The position numbers were made by a program, and so were the translations under genes. From the NCBI GenBank assembly GCA_943333505.2, contig CALQTN020000024.1, positions 1-53,967 on the forward strand: a stretch of DNA of 53,967 nucleotides, written 5' to 3'. This stretch comes from Asaia bogorensis (GTDB lineage: Bacteria > Pseudomonadota > Alphaproteobacteria > Acetobacterales > Acetobacteraceae). Shown piece after piece: positions 43,116 through 53,549 of the stretch (its first letter is position 1; each line of letters begins with the position of its first letter). The notes beneath the pieces were generated by a model. That model had not been told where the DNA came from, ran no database searches, and was given only the letters and a program-made list of their open reading frames with translations.

Positions 43116-43457
43116 CTCCCGACTGCGCGCCTCAGCGGACAGATTGCGGAGGGCCCGTTTGGCTAGCCGGTGCTGCTGGTGGCGCTCGCCATCACCGGCC
43201 GGATCGATAGCGGCGCGCTGCAATTCGGCTATTCGGATTGCGGATGCCAGAGCGTGATGACCGCTGACAGGCGCGGTCATCACGCTCTAACTCCTTGTTT
43301 GGTCGCGTGGCCAGACCTTCGTGTGATTCCACCTACGATCATCACGCTCTATGCCGAACCGGCAGTACAGCGCGGGACGGCGGCGTATGGGCGGGAGCAC
43401 CGGGACATTGCGACCGCGGTGCCCCATCAGGTCGGGGCGGTCGGGTCGCGCCTGCGT
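43116..43457. other. Gene-free stretch holding repeat copy A
   Basis: 342 bp between convergent genes. Apart from the palindromic element at 43249-43351 I see no convincing gene. Short open frames (for example LLVALAITGRIDSGALQFGY at about 43170-43230) lack ribosome sites and I recognise no homologue. The 106 bp right of the element hold nothing that I can identify. Confidence 0.5.
43249..43351 (+). repeat. AGAGCGTGATGACCGC palindromic element, copy A
   Basis: A 103-bp element. A perfect 16-bp stem, AGAGCGTGATGACCGC (43249-43264) and its complement (43273-43288), flanks an 8-nt loop. After it come TTGTTTGGTCGCGTG, CAGACCTTC, GTGATTCCACCTACG and a third TCATCACGCTCTA-type arm. The same element, inverted and about 90% identical by eye, is copy B at 47024-47128. 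Both copies lie between convergent genes and could end transcription, though no T run follows. Confidence 0.85.
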
Positions 43458-44546
43458 TCAGGTCGATCCCCTGGTGATAATCTCAAACGGCACCAGCACC
43501 CTGGTTTCGGTCGGCTCGCCCGCTAGTCGTCGCAGCAGGCTTTCGGCGGCGATCCGGCCCATCGCCACGCCATCGACGGCGACGGTGGTGAAGGGCGGCG
43601 CGCTGGCCTGGCTGATCTCGAAATTGCCGAAACCGCACACCGCGAGCTGATCCGGCACTGATAGCCCCAGCAGCCGGGCTTCGGTGAGGGCGCCGAACGC
43701 CACCAGATCGGAACTGCACAGCAGCGCGGTCCGGCCGCGCATCTGGGGTGCCAGCGCGCGCAGCCCGGCGCGGCCATCGGCGATGCCGCTTGGCGCTGGC
43801 AGCGGCGGGCCGACATGGATCGGGAAGCCGAGTTCCCGCACCCGGCGGGCAAACCCGTCGGCGCGGGCCATGCCGCGCGGATCGGACGCCGCGAGCACGG
43901 CAAATTCCGTATGGCCGCGGCCAAGGAAGTAGTCGGCGACGGCGGCACCGACCAAGGTATGATCGAAGCCGACCAGCATGTCGGTCGGGGTTTCGGCGGC
44001 GTCCCAAATTTCCACCACCGGAACCTGGGCCTCCCGCAGCAAGCGGGTCGCGGCGGGGGAGCGTTGGGCACCGGTCAGCAGCAGGGCGTCGGGGCGGCGG
44101 GCGAGCACGGCGCGGATCAGTTCGGCATCGGTTGCCGGATCATAGCCCGACAGCGCCAGCATCACCCGGTAACCGGCCGCGCCGAGGGTATCGGTGAAGC
44201 TTTGCACCGGGCCTGCAAACATCGGGCTGGCGATGGTGGGCACGATGGCAGCGATCATCCGGCTGCGGCGGCTCGATAATCCGCCGGCAATCAGATTGGG
44301 GACGTAGCCAAGTTTGTCGATTGCGGCCTGGACCTTGAGCCGGGTGGGTGCGGAGACCCGATCGGGCGTGTTGATGACGCGGCTGACCGTCATCGGTGCG
44401 ACACCGGCGGCGTCGGCGACATCGGTGATCTTGATCGCGGTGGGCGAGCCGGTGCGGCGGCCTGACACTTGGCGTGCTATCCTGTCTTCGGTTGCCCCAA
44501 CCGTATAAGCCTGTGCCGCGCCCCGGCAAGGGTGCTTGCCCGACAT
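43458..44546 (-). CDS. LacI-family transcriptional regulator
   Basis: 362 residues. The DNA-binding helix-turn-helix is IKITDVADAAGVAPMTVSRV followed by a hinge helix; the periplasmic-binding-protein-like sensor domain follows (AAIVPTIASPMFAGPVQSF, LLLTGAQRSP, LLCSSDLVAFGALTEARLLG). The 38 residues before the HTH are longer than usual, so the real start may be downstream of ATG 44546. It is divergent from the sugar isomerase/dehydrogenase pair, with a candidate operator in between, and so probably represses that operon until a sugar-type inducer is present. Confidence 0.88.
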   Translation of the reverse strand: MSGKHPCRGAAQAYTVGATEDRIARQVSGRRTGSPTAIKITDVADAAGVAPMTVSRVINTPDRVSAPTRLKVQAAIDKLGYVPNLIAGGLSSRRSRMIAAIVPTIASPMFAGPVQSFTDTLGAAGYRVMLALSGYDPATDAELIRAVLARRPDALLLTGAQRSPAATRLLREAQVPVVEIWDAAETPTDMLVGFDHTLVGAAVADYFLGRGHTEFAVLAASDPRGMARADGFARRVRELGFPIHVGPPLPAPSGIADGRAGLRALAPQMRGRTALLCSSDLVAFGALTEARLLGLSVPDQLAVCGFGNFEISQASAPPFTTVAVDGVAMGRIAAESLLRRLAGEPTETRVLVPFEIITRGST

Positions 44547-44563
44547 GGCGCGCTGGCGTTTAC

Positions 44564-44577
44564 TGCAATCGATTGTT
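44564..44577 (+). promoter_or_regulatory. Candidate LacI-family operator
   Basis: TGCAATCGATTGTT contains the perfect palindrome CAATCGATTG centred on CG, which is the usual form of LacI/GalR-family operators. It lies in the 64-bp divergent region between the regulator gene and the isomerase gene, 34 bp before the isomerase start, so it could control both. Confidence 0.6.
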
Positions 44578-44610
44578 GAGCCGTATTAGTCTGGCTATCG
44601 AGGGATAAAC

Positions 44611-45687
44611 ATGAAAACGATCAAGGGACCGGCGGTCTTCCTCGCCCAGTTCACCACCGATGCCGCGCCCTATGACACGCTGGACGGCTTGGCGGAGTGG
44701 GCAGCCGGGCATGGCTATCTTGGGGTGCAGATCCCAAGCTGGGACGGGCGGCTGTTCGATCTGGCCAAGGCGGCGGGGAGCGGCGGCTATTGCGAGGATA
44801 TGATGGGGGCGCTGGCGCGGCACGGCATCGAGATCACCGAGCTTTCGACCCATCTGCAAGGCCAGTTGGTGGCAGTGCATCCGGCCTATGACCTCGCCTT
44901 CGATGGGTTCGCCCCCGCGGCGGTGCGCGGGAAGCCGGCCGCACGGCAGGTTTGGGCGGTCGAGCAGTTGAAACTGGCGGCGCGGGCAAGCCGAAATTTC
45001 GGCCTTGCGGCGCATGCGACATTTTCCGGCGCCCTGGCCTGGCCGTATTTATACCCCTGGCCGCAGCGGCCGGCGGGGCTGGTGGAAACCGCGTTTGACG
45101 AACTTGCGGCCCGTTGGCGGCCGATTTTGGACGTGTTCGACGAAAACGGCGTCGATGTCGCTTTTGAGATCCATCCTGGCGAGGATCTGCATGACGGGGT
45201 GAGTTTCGAGATGTTCCTGGACCGGCTCGGCGGACATCAGCGGGCCAATATTCTGTATGATCCGAGCCACTTCCTGTTGCAGCAACTGGACTACCTCGCC
45301 TTCATCGACATTTATCACGACCGTATCCGCGCCTTTCATGTGAAGGATGCCGAGTTCAACCCGACCGGGCGGCAAGGGGTTTATGGCGGGTTCCAGAATT
45401 GGGCCGATCGGGCGGGGCGGTTTCGGTCGCTGGGTGACGGGCAGGTGGATTTCGCCGGGATATTCTCACGGCTGACCAAATATGGCTTCGATGGCTGGGC
45501 GGTGATGGAGTGGGAATGCTGCATCAAGGATAGCGAGCAAGGTGCGGAAGAGGGCGCGCCGTTTATCGCGGCCCACATTATTCAGGTCGCCAAACGGGCA
45601 TTCGATGATTTTGCAGCGTCCGGGGTGGATACGGCGATGAACCGGCGGATGCTGGGCCTAGGCACAGCCGGTTCTTCGCGATCATGA
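44611..45687 (+). CDS. Sugar phosphate isomerase/epimerase (xylose isomerase-like TIM barrel)
   Basis: 358 residues. Metal-binding acids and histidines appear in VAFEIHPGEDLHDG, LYDPSHFLLQ, RAFHVKDAEF and WAVMEWECC, the Glu-Asp/His-His-Glu set of the family. The fold binds a divalent metal and isomerises sugars or inositol derivatives; the exact substrate is unknown. AGGGAT lies upstream of ATG 44611. Its stop overlaps the start of the dehydrogenase gene by 4 bp. Confidence 0.88.
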   Translation: MKTIKGPAVFLAQFTTDAAPYDTLDGLAEWAAGHGYLGVQIPSWDGRLFDLAKAAGSGGYCEDMMGALARHGIEITELSTHLQGQLVAVHPAYDLAFDGFAPAAVRGKPAARQVWAVEQLKLAARASRNFGLAAHATFSGALAWPYLYPWPQRPAGLVETAFDELAARWRPILDVFDENGVDVAFEIHPGEDLHDGVSFEMFLDRLGGHQRANILYDPSHFLLQQLDYLAFIDIYHDRIRAFHVKDAEFNPTGRQGVYGGFQNWADRAGRFRSLGDGQVDFAGIFSRLTKYGFDGWAVMEWECCIKDSEQGAEEGAPFIAAHIIQVAKRAFDDFAASGVDTAMNRRMLGLGTAGSSRS

Positions 45688-46850
45688 GCCGGCGCCTGCG
45701 GCTCGGGATGGTCGGCGGCGGGGAGGGCGCGTTTATCGGCGCTGTCCACCGGATGGCGGCGCGGTTGGATGATCGGTACGAGCTGGTGGCCGGCGCCTTG
45801 TCGTCCGATCCGGCGCGGGCGCATGGGTCTGCGGCTGCGCTCCATATTGCGCCGGATCGCAGCTATGGCGATTTCCGTGACATGGCGCGGGCGGAAGCCG
45901 GGCGGCTCGACATGGTGTCGATCGTCACCCCCAACCATGTCCATGCGGCGGCGGCGATTGCGTTCCTCGATGCCGGCATTCACGTGATGTGCGACAAACC
46001 GCTGACCCATACGATGGAAGCGGCCGAGGCATTGGCGGCGGCGGTGGCGCGATCCGGGTGTTTGTTTGGCTTGACCCATAATTACACCGGCTACCCGATG
46101 GTCAGGCAGGCACGCGAGATGATCGCGGCCGGGGCGCTGGGGGCAATCCGGGTGGTGCAGGTCGAATATCCGCAAGGCTGGCTGGCGACCGCGCTGGAAG
46201 CGAGCGGGCAGAAACAGGCTTCCTGGCGCACCGATCCCGCACGGACCGGGGCAGGGGGCGCGTTGGGCGATATCGGGACGCATGCGTTCAACCTCGCCGA
46301 ATTTGTCTCCGGATTGCAGGTGGAAACCCTGGTGGCCGATCTTGCGAGCTTTGTCGCCGGGCGCCGGGTGGATGACAACGCCCATATTCTGCTGCGCTTT
46401 GGCGGCGGCGCGAAAGGGATGCTGTTCGCCTCCCAGGTGGCGGTTGGCTGTGACAATGCGCTTAAGCTGCGTGTGTTTGGCGAGACTGGGAGTTTGGCGT
46501 GGCGGCAGGAAGTGCCGGAGAGCCTGACCTGGGGGCGGCTTGGGGAGGCGCCAGTGGTTTTGGCGCGCGGCGGGCCGGGGCTGGGGGATGCGGCAGCCCA
46601 TGCCACCAGGCTGCCGGGCGGGCATCCGGAAGGTTACCTGGAAGGGTTTGCCCAGATTTATACGGATATGGCGGAACAGATTTCGGCCCGCAGAGCAGGG
46701 CGTGTGGCTGACCCGCGGTGTCTGTTGGTGCCAGGAATTGCCGAGGGGCTGCGCGGGATGCGGTTCATTGCGGCGGCGGTTGCGTCCAGCCAGGCGGATG
46801 CGGGTTGGGTCAGCCTTGCAAGCCTTGGGTTAGAGCATGGCGCCGGATAG
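45684..46850 (+). CDS. Gfo/Idh/MocA-family oxidoreductase
   Basis: 388 residues. The Rossmann motif is LGMVGGGEGAFIGAVHRMAA; VSIVTPNHVHAAAA and HVMCDKPLTH follow (DKP in place of the usual EKP catalytic Lys motif, Lys retained). The C-terminal alpha/beta domain has GALGDIGTHAFNLAEFVSG with the catalytic Asp/His. Such enzymes oxidise sugars, often paired with isomerases as here (4-bp overlap). Together they probably convert a sugar or inositol by oxidation and isomerisation under LacI-type control. Confidence 0.9.
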   Translation: MSRRLRLGMVGGGEGAFIGAVHRMAARLDDRYELVAGALSSDPARAHGSAAALHIAPDRSYGDFRDMARAEAGRLDMVSIVTPNHVHAAAAIAFLDAGIHVMCDKPLTHTMEAAEALAAAVARSGCLFGLTHNYTGYPMVRQAREMIAAGALGAIRVVQVEYPQGWLATALEASGQKQASWRTDPARTGAGGALGDIGTHAFNLAEFVSGLQVETLVADLASFVAGRRVDDNAHILLRFGGGAKGMLFASQVAVGCDNALKLRVFGETGSLAWRQEVPESLTWGRLGEAPVVLARGGPGLGDAAAHATRLPGGHPEGYLEGFAQIYTDMAEQISARRAGRVADPRCLLVPGIAEGLRGMRFIAAAVASSQADAGWVSLASLGLEHGAG

Positions 46851-46985
46851 CGCTCCGACAGGCGGGGGATAGCGGGAGGTGAAGCCCGACGCTGCGCGCA
46901 GGCGCAGAGTCGGCGTGATTGGGCGCGTGGCTCCCGCGATTTGATACCGACCACAATGCCGCCGGCCGCCAGTGCGAAGATTGGC

Positions 46986-47020
46986 AAGAAAAAACCGCCC
47001 CAGTCTCCCGGGGCGGTTCC
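46986..47020 (-). terminator. Intrinsic terminator of icd
   Basis: On the minus strand AACCGCCCC, a GGGAGACT loop and GGGGCGGTT form a GC-rich stem followed by a run of T (TTTTTTC). It lies about 115 bp past the icd stop, beyond repeat copy B, and is oriented to stop icd transcription. Confidence 0.85.
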
Positions 47021-47023
47021 AGC

Positions 47024-47128
47024 TAGATCGTGATGACCGTAGGTGGAATCACCGAAGGTCTGAATCACGCGACCAAACAAACGGTTAGAGCGTGATGACC
47101 GCGCCTATCAGCGGTCATCACGCTCTAA
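47024..47128 (-). repeat. AGAGCGTGATGACCGC palindromic element, copy B (inverted)
   Basis: Reverse-complement copy of the element at 43249-43351. The 16-bp stem arms are 47087-47102 and 47111-47126 with an 8-nt loop, and the GGTGGAATCACCGAAGGTC block leads to the third arm TAGATCGTGATGACC at 47024-47038. It lies between the convergent Gfo/Idh/MocA and icd genes. With copy A it brackets the LacI sugar cassette in inverted orientation. Confidence 0.85.
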
Positions 47129-47134
47129 TGTCGG

Positions 47135-49411
<2,277 letters not shown>

Positions 49412-49540
49412 TTAGGCGGACTTTGTCGCACCGGCACGCCACAAGGGCAACCCGAACAACGCCAGCACCTTGCCCCCCTTGGCCGGGCGGGAGAAGTGGC
49501 GCTAGCCTCCGCGCTGCTTTGCCGTAATGGCGGGGCGGAT

Positions 49541-49665
49541 GGCTGAGAAGAACGTGTGGGCCGACGGCTCCCCTGAAATGTTGCCATTCTGACGTAGGGT
49601 CTGGCCCGCAAGGAGACCCGGCGAATGCAGCGCAGCAGGTTTACGGAAGAGCAGATCACCCCGCC
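49541..49665 (+). mobile_element. IS3-type left-end relic, copy 1
   Basis: A 125-bp block containing the leader of an IS3-family orfA and its first codons. GAAATGTTGCCATTCTGACG, then GGGTCTGGCCCGCAAGGAGA, lead to ATG 49625 and MQRSRFTEEQI, the usual orfA start. The frame then breaks at ACCCCGCC. A near-identical block with the same break lies at 52761-52887, so the truncation predates or accompanied duplication. The two form direct repeats around the AT-rich island. Confidence 0.75.
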
Positions 49666-49667
49666 TG

Positions 49668-49820
49668 CGAAAACAGGTCGTCGAACCAGTATTCGGACAG
49701 ATCAAACACGCCAGAGGCTTCAGACAGTTCCTCCTACGCGGCTTGAACAAGGTCAGAGGCGAATGGGCAATGCTCTGCACCGTTCACAACCTCCTCAAAC
49801 TGCATAGGGCGGAGGCTTGA
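49668..49820 (+). pseudogene. C-terminal fragment of a DDE transposase (IS1182/IS5-like)
   Basis: Only the last roughly 50 codons remain: KQVVEPVFGQIKHARGFRQF, then LLRGLNKVRGEWAMLCTVHN, LLKLHRAEA and a stop at 49818-49820. The VVEPVFGQIK...RGL.KV..EW.L.C..HNLLKL pattern is the conserved tail of DDE transposases with the catalytic Glu in VVEP. It is joined directly to the IS3-type relic, so two elements have collided here. Non-functional. Confidence 0.8.
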
Positions 49821-50362
49821 CGACGATCAAAACCGCAGAGCAGATCGCACGAAAATTAAAACAACGGTCGAGAGACGGTGTTCTCGGACGGGCTCCTAGT
49901 GGCCGCCATTTGGCGTCGAAACGCCACCCGAATGCCGATCACATCGTTTGCCATCCGATGACGGCCATAATCACACGATAGGCACCTTCTCCGACGCTGG
50001 ATCACGATTGGGATGGTATCCCGCACATGGACAAGAAGGCCGTGCCCATGTCCCGTGACAACGTGAGGAATGCCTACGTCGCCTGGGTTGAAGAAGCCAC
50101 CATGCGGTGAGCCGTCAGCAAAAAACCGCATCTTGAGGTTGCTGAGCGGACAACGATTGGTGCTTTGTTCCAAGGCAAACCATCGGTTGAGGTCTTTTGC
50201 ACTTGGTATAGTCGTAAACCCCCGACCAGCCGGATGCATATAAAGCTGAGAGGCAAGATCGAGGTGAAGAAATCCTATACAGGGCCGTTTTTGAGAGATA
50301 TACGTGAGACGCCTTGACGAGTTCAGCTTCGTATGGAGTTCAAAATAAAAATGGAGAACAAT
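49821..50362. other. Gene-poor stretch at the left edge of the AT-rich island
   Basis: About 540 bp with no convincing gene. A minus-strand open frame (49856-50449) and short plus-strand pieces exist, but none has a good ribosome site or a product that I recognise. On the plus strand, the same frame holds MDKKAVPMSRDNVRNAYVAW from 50027, a stop at 50108, and then an open run ending at about 50315. This could be a degenerate gene. Base composition falls from GC-rich to AT-rich across it. Confidence 0.4.
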
Positions 50363-50566
50363 ATGCCGCACGATAGTTGTTGGAGAATCATATATCGGGA
50401 CGGCGCTCAATCTCGGGTGTTTGCCACTGCTGATCAAGCAGTAAGTCATCTCGCGAGCCAGCGTGATCCAATGCCTGATATCGATTGCATCAGAGGGCCC
50501 GAGCGTAAGGTGCTGTCCAGGGAAATTGTGTGGTTGCGTATTGAGGCTTTGAATGATGCTGGATAA
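50363..50566 (+). CDS. Small hypothetical protein (67 residues)
   Basis: ATG 50363 has GGAG at 50353-50356, better than in-frame ATGs at 50333 and 50351. The product has CWRIIYRDGAQSRVFATADQ and ends VWLRIEALNDAG; no family recognised. It is the first gene of the AT-rich island and its stop is followed directly by a run of nine C. Confidence 0.5.
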   Translation: MPHDSCWRIIYRDGAQSRVFATADQAVSHLASQRDPMPDIDCIRGPERKVLSREIVWLRIEALNDAG

Positions 50567-50580
50567 CCCCCCCCCAATTG

Positions 50581-50609
50581 TTGAATAAATATATCAGAGG
50601 CGCTATATT
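50581..50609 (+). promoter_or_regulatory. Sigma-70-type promoter for the 317-residue island protein
   Basis: TTGAAT (50581-50586), a 17-bp spacer and TATATT (50604-50609) match the -35/-10 consensus well. Transcription would begin near 50616, about 28 bp before ATG 50644. AT-rich background raises the chance of a fortuitous match. Confidence 0.55.
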
Positions 50610-50643
50610 CAAATAAAGTGTAATCCAAAGTGAGTTCTGTCCA

Positions 50644-51597
50644 ATGGACTATGATTTGGACTATCAGCTCCGGCTAAATCTGCAAACAGAATTTTCGAGT
50701 CTTTACTCGTGGGCAATTCAGGAAATATCTGCCGACGGAACCCCCGTCAGTAGAGAGCTGATACCATGGTCTTGGTCGCTCTATTTTGACGCGATCGGAT
50801 TGAAATATTCTTTTCAGATCAATAAAGAGAAAAAATATGGGCGGGGCGAAGGCTTTGATCAGATCGGAGGTGCTTTCCTAACGTCGGAAGTTATCTCTGG
50901 TTCGTTAAAACCCCAAGCCCGCAGACGGTCCGCCTCTCATTATTCTTTTTTTGGCACCAAGAGGTCAATTCCTGAATTTGATCTCCGAATAACAAGATGT
51001 TCTGATGATGCTGCAGAGATCTGCCATCTTTGGGGAAATGTGAGCTACACAGGCGAGTTCGACTTTGAGAATGTCACATACCCCGATTGCGTTTCGATCA
51101 ACTTAACTCTTTCACTGGAGAATTTTGAAAAATTAAAATTACGGATCAGTAGTCAGTCACTAGATTCTGTGCAGCTTCGCTTGAACGGGGTGTCTGGATT
51201 TTATTCGGACTGGTCGCCCTCCATTCGAACTGACCACATAAAAATTCTAGCAAATATTATCGATCAGAAATTAGAATTTCCTGAACACTCGCGCATTGAA
51301 ACCCCGGTGTTAGGACACGTGGAAGAGTTCTCCCTCACTATCGTCGATGTCATTCAATTTGAAAACGCAAAGCCGCATAACAGTTCTATTCGCCGCGACG
51401 GCCCATTCGATGGAGACGACGATGAAGAAAAATATTCGACGGGTGCGAGCGATAAGCCTGACTTGCCCGCATCAGAACTGCCGTTGTTTGACTTAAGGAC
51501 TAAGCGAAAATTGTTGCGGGCGATACATTCAATAGCTATTGCAGCCTGGTTTATGGTTGCTATTGGAATTTACAATTTCATATTCAGACATTCCTAA
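50644..51597 (+). CDS. Unrecognised tail-anchored protein of the AT-rich island
   Basis: 317 residues. The first 280 look mostly beta-rich and soluble, with many aromatic residues (ELIPWSWSLYFDAIGLKYSF, CHLWGNVSYTGEFDFENVTY). An acidic low-complexity stretch (FDGDDDEEKYSTG) precedes a single hydrophobic helix near the C-terminus (about 293-314, HSIAIAAWFMVAIGIYNFIF), giving a tail-anchored layout. No family recognised. Codon use is AT-rich, unlike the surrounding GC-rich genes, indicating transfer. A good promoter lies upstream; the ribosome site is weak. It converges with the next gene, overlapping 14 bp. Confidence 0.65.
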   Translation: MDYDLDYQLRLNLQTEFSSLYSWAIQEISADGTPVSRELIPWSWSLYFDAIGLKYSFQINKEKKYGRGEGFDQIGGAFLTSEVISGSLKPQARRRSASHYSFFGTKRSIPEFDLRITRCSDDAAEICHLWGNVSYTGEFDFENVTYPDCVSINLTLSLENFEKLKLRISSQSLDSVQLRLNGVSGFYSDWSPSIRTDHIKILANIIDQKLEFPEHSRIETPVLGHVEEFSLTIVDVIQFENAKPHNSSIRRDGPFDGDDDEEKYSTGASDKPDLPASELPLFDLRTKRKLLRAIHSIAIAAWFMVAIGIYNFIFRHS

Positions 51598-52234
51598 AAA
51601 TATAAAAGAAGGAAGATATCAAAACTATATACTTTATAATGATAAATTTAAGGTTTAAGCTACCAAGAAACAATTCGAATGAATTTTGTTGCATGCCTTG
51701 TTTTTTAAATTCGTCGATAGCCTGCCATTCACTAACCGCTAGAGGTTCAATAGATTTTTGAGATGCAAATTCATTAAGGATCTTCATCCTAGACCGAATT
51801 TTTGCAGCATAAAAAGTCCGTATAAAATATGGCATTATGCTAATAAGTTTTTCCGTGTCTTGGTAATCTATGAACTTTTTCTTCGCTAAAGTTATCAAGA
51901 TAAGGGTGCTCCTGCCACCAACAGCGACAGCCTCTGCTTCTTCATCCGTCAAACCGCGCGAGGTTTCCACATCAATTATAAAGAAGAATATTTTAGAGAA
52001 AAAAATAGTTATCCACTTTATAAAAAACGAAAAAACAATAGCAATAATTTCATGCCCGATAAAAACAATTATAGCCACAATAATCAAGTGTAGTGTACGA
52101 TGCGCCCCCAGATCATATGCAATAAGGTTTGTGATAATAGGCAGACCAAACGCAACCAGATAAGCAAATAAAATCAGCGGAAACATAAAAACTTTGAAGA
52201 GTTTGTTAGCTTGCAGCTCATTTAGTCCAAACAT
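51584..52234 (-). CDS. Unrecognised multi-pass membrane protein of the AT-rich island
   Basis: 216 residues from MFGLNELQANK. ATG 52234 has a strong GGAGG eight bases upstream, so the longer frame to 52402, which would overlap the DUF1330 gene, is rejected. Hydrophobic helices at about 15-40, 47-70 and 70-87, and a C-terminal one at about 196-213. A cytosolic-looking central part contains TSRGLTDEEAEAVAVGGR and KSIEPLAVSEWQAIDEFKKQ. Codon use is strongly AT-rich. No family recognised. Convergent with the tail-anchored protein gene. A partnership at the membrane is conceivable but unproven. Confidence 0.65.
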   Translation of the reverse strand: MFGLNELQANKLFKVFMFPLILFAYLVAFGLPIITNLIAYDLGAHRTLHLIIVAIIVFIGHEIIAIVFSFFIKWITIFFSKIFFFIIDVETSRGLTDEEAEAVAVGGRSTLILITLAKKKFIDYQDTEKLISIMPYFIRTFYAAKIRSRMKILNEFASQKSIEPLAVSEWQAIDEFKKQGMQQNSFELFLGSLNLKFIIIKYIVLISSFFYIFRNV

Positions 52235-52346
52235 AAGGTGAGCCTCCAATTTTTTACTGGGTTCGTTTGTAGAACTCGCCCCGCTATTCTCAGTTTCTGT
52301 GCGGATTTCATGTCGTCGATTTCCAGCCCGTCTAGATCTCTTTATC

Positions 52347-52637
52347 TTATAACCCTTCGACCAACCGGATGTCTCGTTCGGCACCGTCGCCGAGTGCGGC
52401 AAGGGCGGCCTGATAGCCTGGGGAGTCGTGGGTGTCGATAGCCTGTGCCAGGCTATCCAACGCGCTCACAACTGTGCGCTGGTTCAATCCAGCTTCGTAG
52501 GTTTTCGCCGGCATGCCTCGCACGACAAATGTGCCACGACCGGAAAGGGTGGCAGGACCAGCCAATAAGACATAGGCGGCGAGTTTCTCCGGGTTAGAGA
52601 CCGAGTAGTAAGTGCCGATCCAGTATGTTTTGGCCAT
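52347..52637 (-). CDS. DUF1330-family protein
   Basis: 96 residues starting MAKTYWIGTYYSVSNPEKLA, with GRGTFVVRGMPAKTYEAG and SPGYQAALAALGDGAERDIR, the DUF1330 pattern (small ferredoxin-like fold). AGGGGGAA precedes ATG 52637, so the longer open frame was trimmed. GC content is back to the chromosomal level, so this gene probably belongs to the host backbone or another donor rather than to the AT-rich genes beside it. Confidence 0.85.
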   Translation of the reverse strand: MAKTYWIGTYYSVSNPEKLAAYVLLAGPATLSGRGTFVVRGMPAKTYEAGLNQRTVVSALDSLAQAIDTHDSPGYQAALAALGDGAERDIRLVEGL

Positions 52638-52760
52638 GCGTTCCCCCTGATTAGCGAAAATGTGTAGCATCGGGATAGGATGCGCACCAAATCGGCCGCG
52701 TGATCAGAACCCATCACCGCTCAACCCCTCCAATTTCCAGTTGTCGTCGTCGCGATAATG

Positions 52761-52887
52761 TGGCTGAGAAAAACGTGTGGGCCGACAGGCTCCGCTGAAA
52801 TGTTGCCATTCTGACGTAGGGTCTGGCCCGCAAGGAGACCGGGCGAATGCAGCGCAGCAGATTCACGGACGAGCAGATCACCCCGCC
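52761..52887 (+). mobile_element. IS3-type left-end relic, copy 2
   Basis: Direct repeat of 49541-49665, about 92% identical by eye, again containing the leader, ATG 52847 with MQRSRFTDEQI, and the same break at ACCCCGCC. Together the two copies bracket about 3.1 kb that includes the AT-rich genes. Confidence 0.75.
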
Positions 52888-52947
52888 GGCTCGCGCGCCG
52901 GCAATGTGGGTGAAGGAGCGAAAATTCTTGACGAGGAATGGGCATTA

Positions 52948-53472
52948 ATGTTAATTAAAATAATGAATAATTTCGCCGCCATCCTCACCAGGCTGCAGGG
53001 CGCCATCGCGGTGGTGTCGGCGCGTGAGAGGCATCTGACGGTGCTGCTGGTGGCGGTGTGGGGGCGGATTGGGCGGATACGCGCACGTTTGGAGCGGCTG
53101 ATTGCGCTATGGCGGGCGGGGATGTTGCCGAAGCCGCGTCTACCCGGTGTTGCAGGGGCGGGTGCCGCAGTGCGTGCGCCGTCGATTATTCCGACACATC
53201 CAGGGTGGCTGTTGTCCGTTGTTGGCGAGGCGGGCGCGGTGCGGGGCCAGCTTGAGATGTTGCTGTCGGAGGCCGAGTGTGTGGCGTTTCTGGCGGCGGT
53301 GCCGCAGGCGGTGCGGATTCTGCGTCCGTTATCCCGGATGCTGGGGATTGGGGTGAAGCCGATCAAGCGGGGCAAGCCGCAGCCGGTATGGCGTGTGCCG
53401 CGGCGGCTGGCGCCGCTGGAGGTGCCGACCGGGCTGGTGTTGGGGCCGGGTGGGCGCTTGATTTATGTTTGA
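52948..53472 (+). CDS. Short hypothetical protein of an Acetobacteraceae-type family
   Basis: 174 residues, rich in Arg, Ala and Leu: MNNFAAILTRLQGAIAVVSA, RIGRIRARLERLIALWRAGM, CVAFLAAVPQAVRILRPLSR, MLGIGVKP. I have seen this layout as a recurring unnamed family in acetic-acid bacteria; no function known. ATG 52948 is annotated, but TTGACG (52929) and TTAATT (52952) with 17-bp spacing would start RNA near the second ATG 52963, giving a leaderless gene at that codon. It lies directly right of IS relic copy 2. Confidence 0.65.
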   Translation: MLIKIMNNFAAILTRLQGAIAVVSARERHLTVLLVAVWGRIGRIRARLERLIALWRAGMLPKPRLPGVAGAGAAVRAPSIIPTHPGWLLSVVGEAGAVRGQLEMLLSEAECVAFLAAVPQAVRILRPLSRMLGIGVKPIKRGKPQPVWRVPRRLAPLEVPTGLVLGPGGRLIYV

Positions 53473-53549
53473 GGGAGGCGGGGAGAATTGCGCTTTAATT
53501 GTTACGATATAGTAATTAATAATGTTGACCAAAGGCAGGTTTTGCTGTG

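Noticed and set aside
43295-43477. Short open frames right of repeat copy A as a gene
   Set aside because: They run across the repeat, have no ribosome site and no recognisable product.
49856-50449. 197-residue minus-strand open frame at the island's left edge
   Set aside because: No ribosome site and no recognisable motif; it overlaps the start of the better supported 50363-50566 gene and a probably degenerate region.
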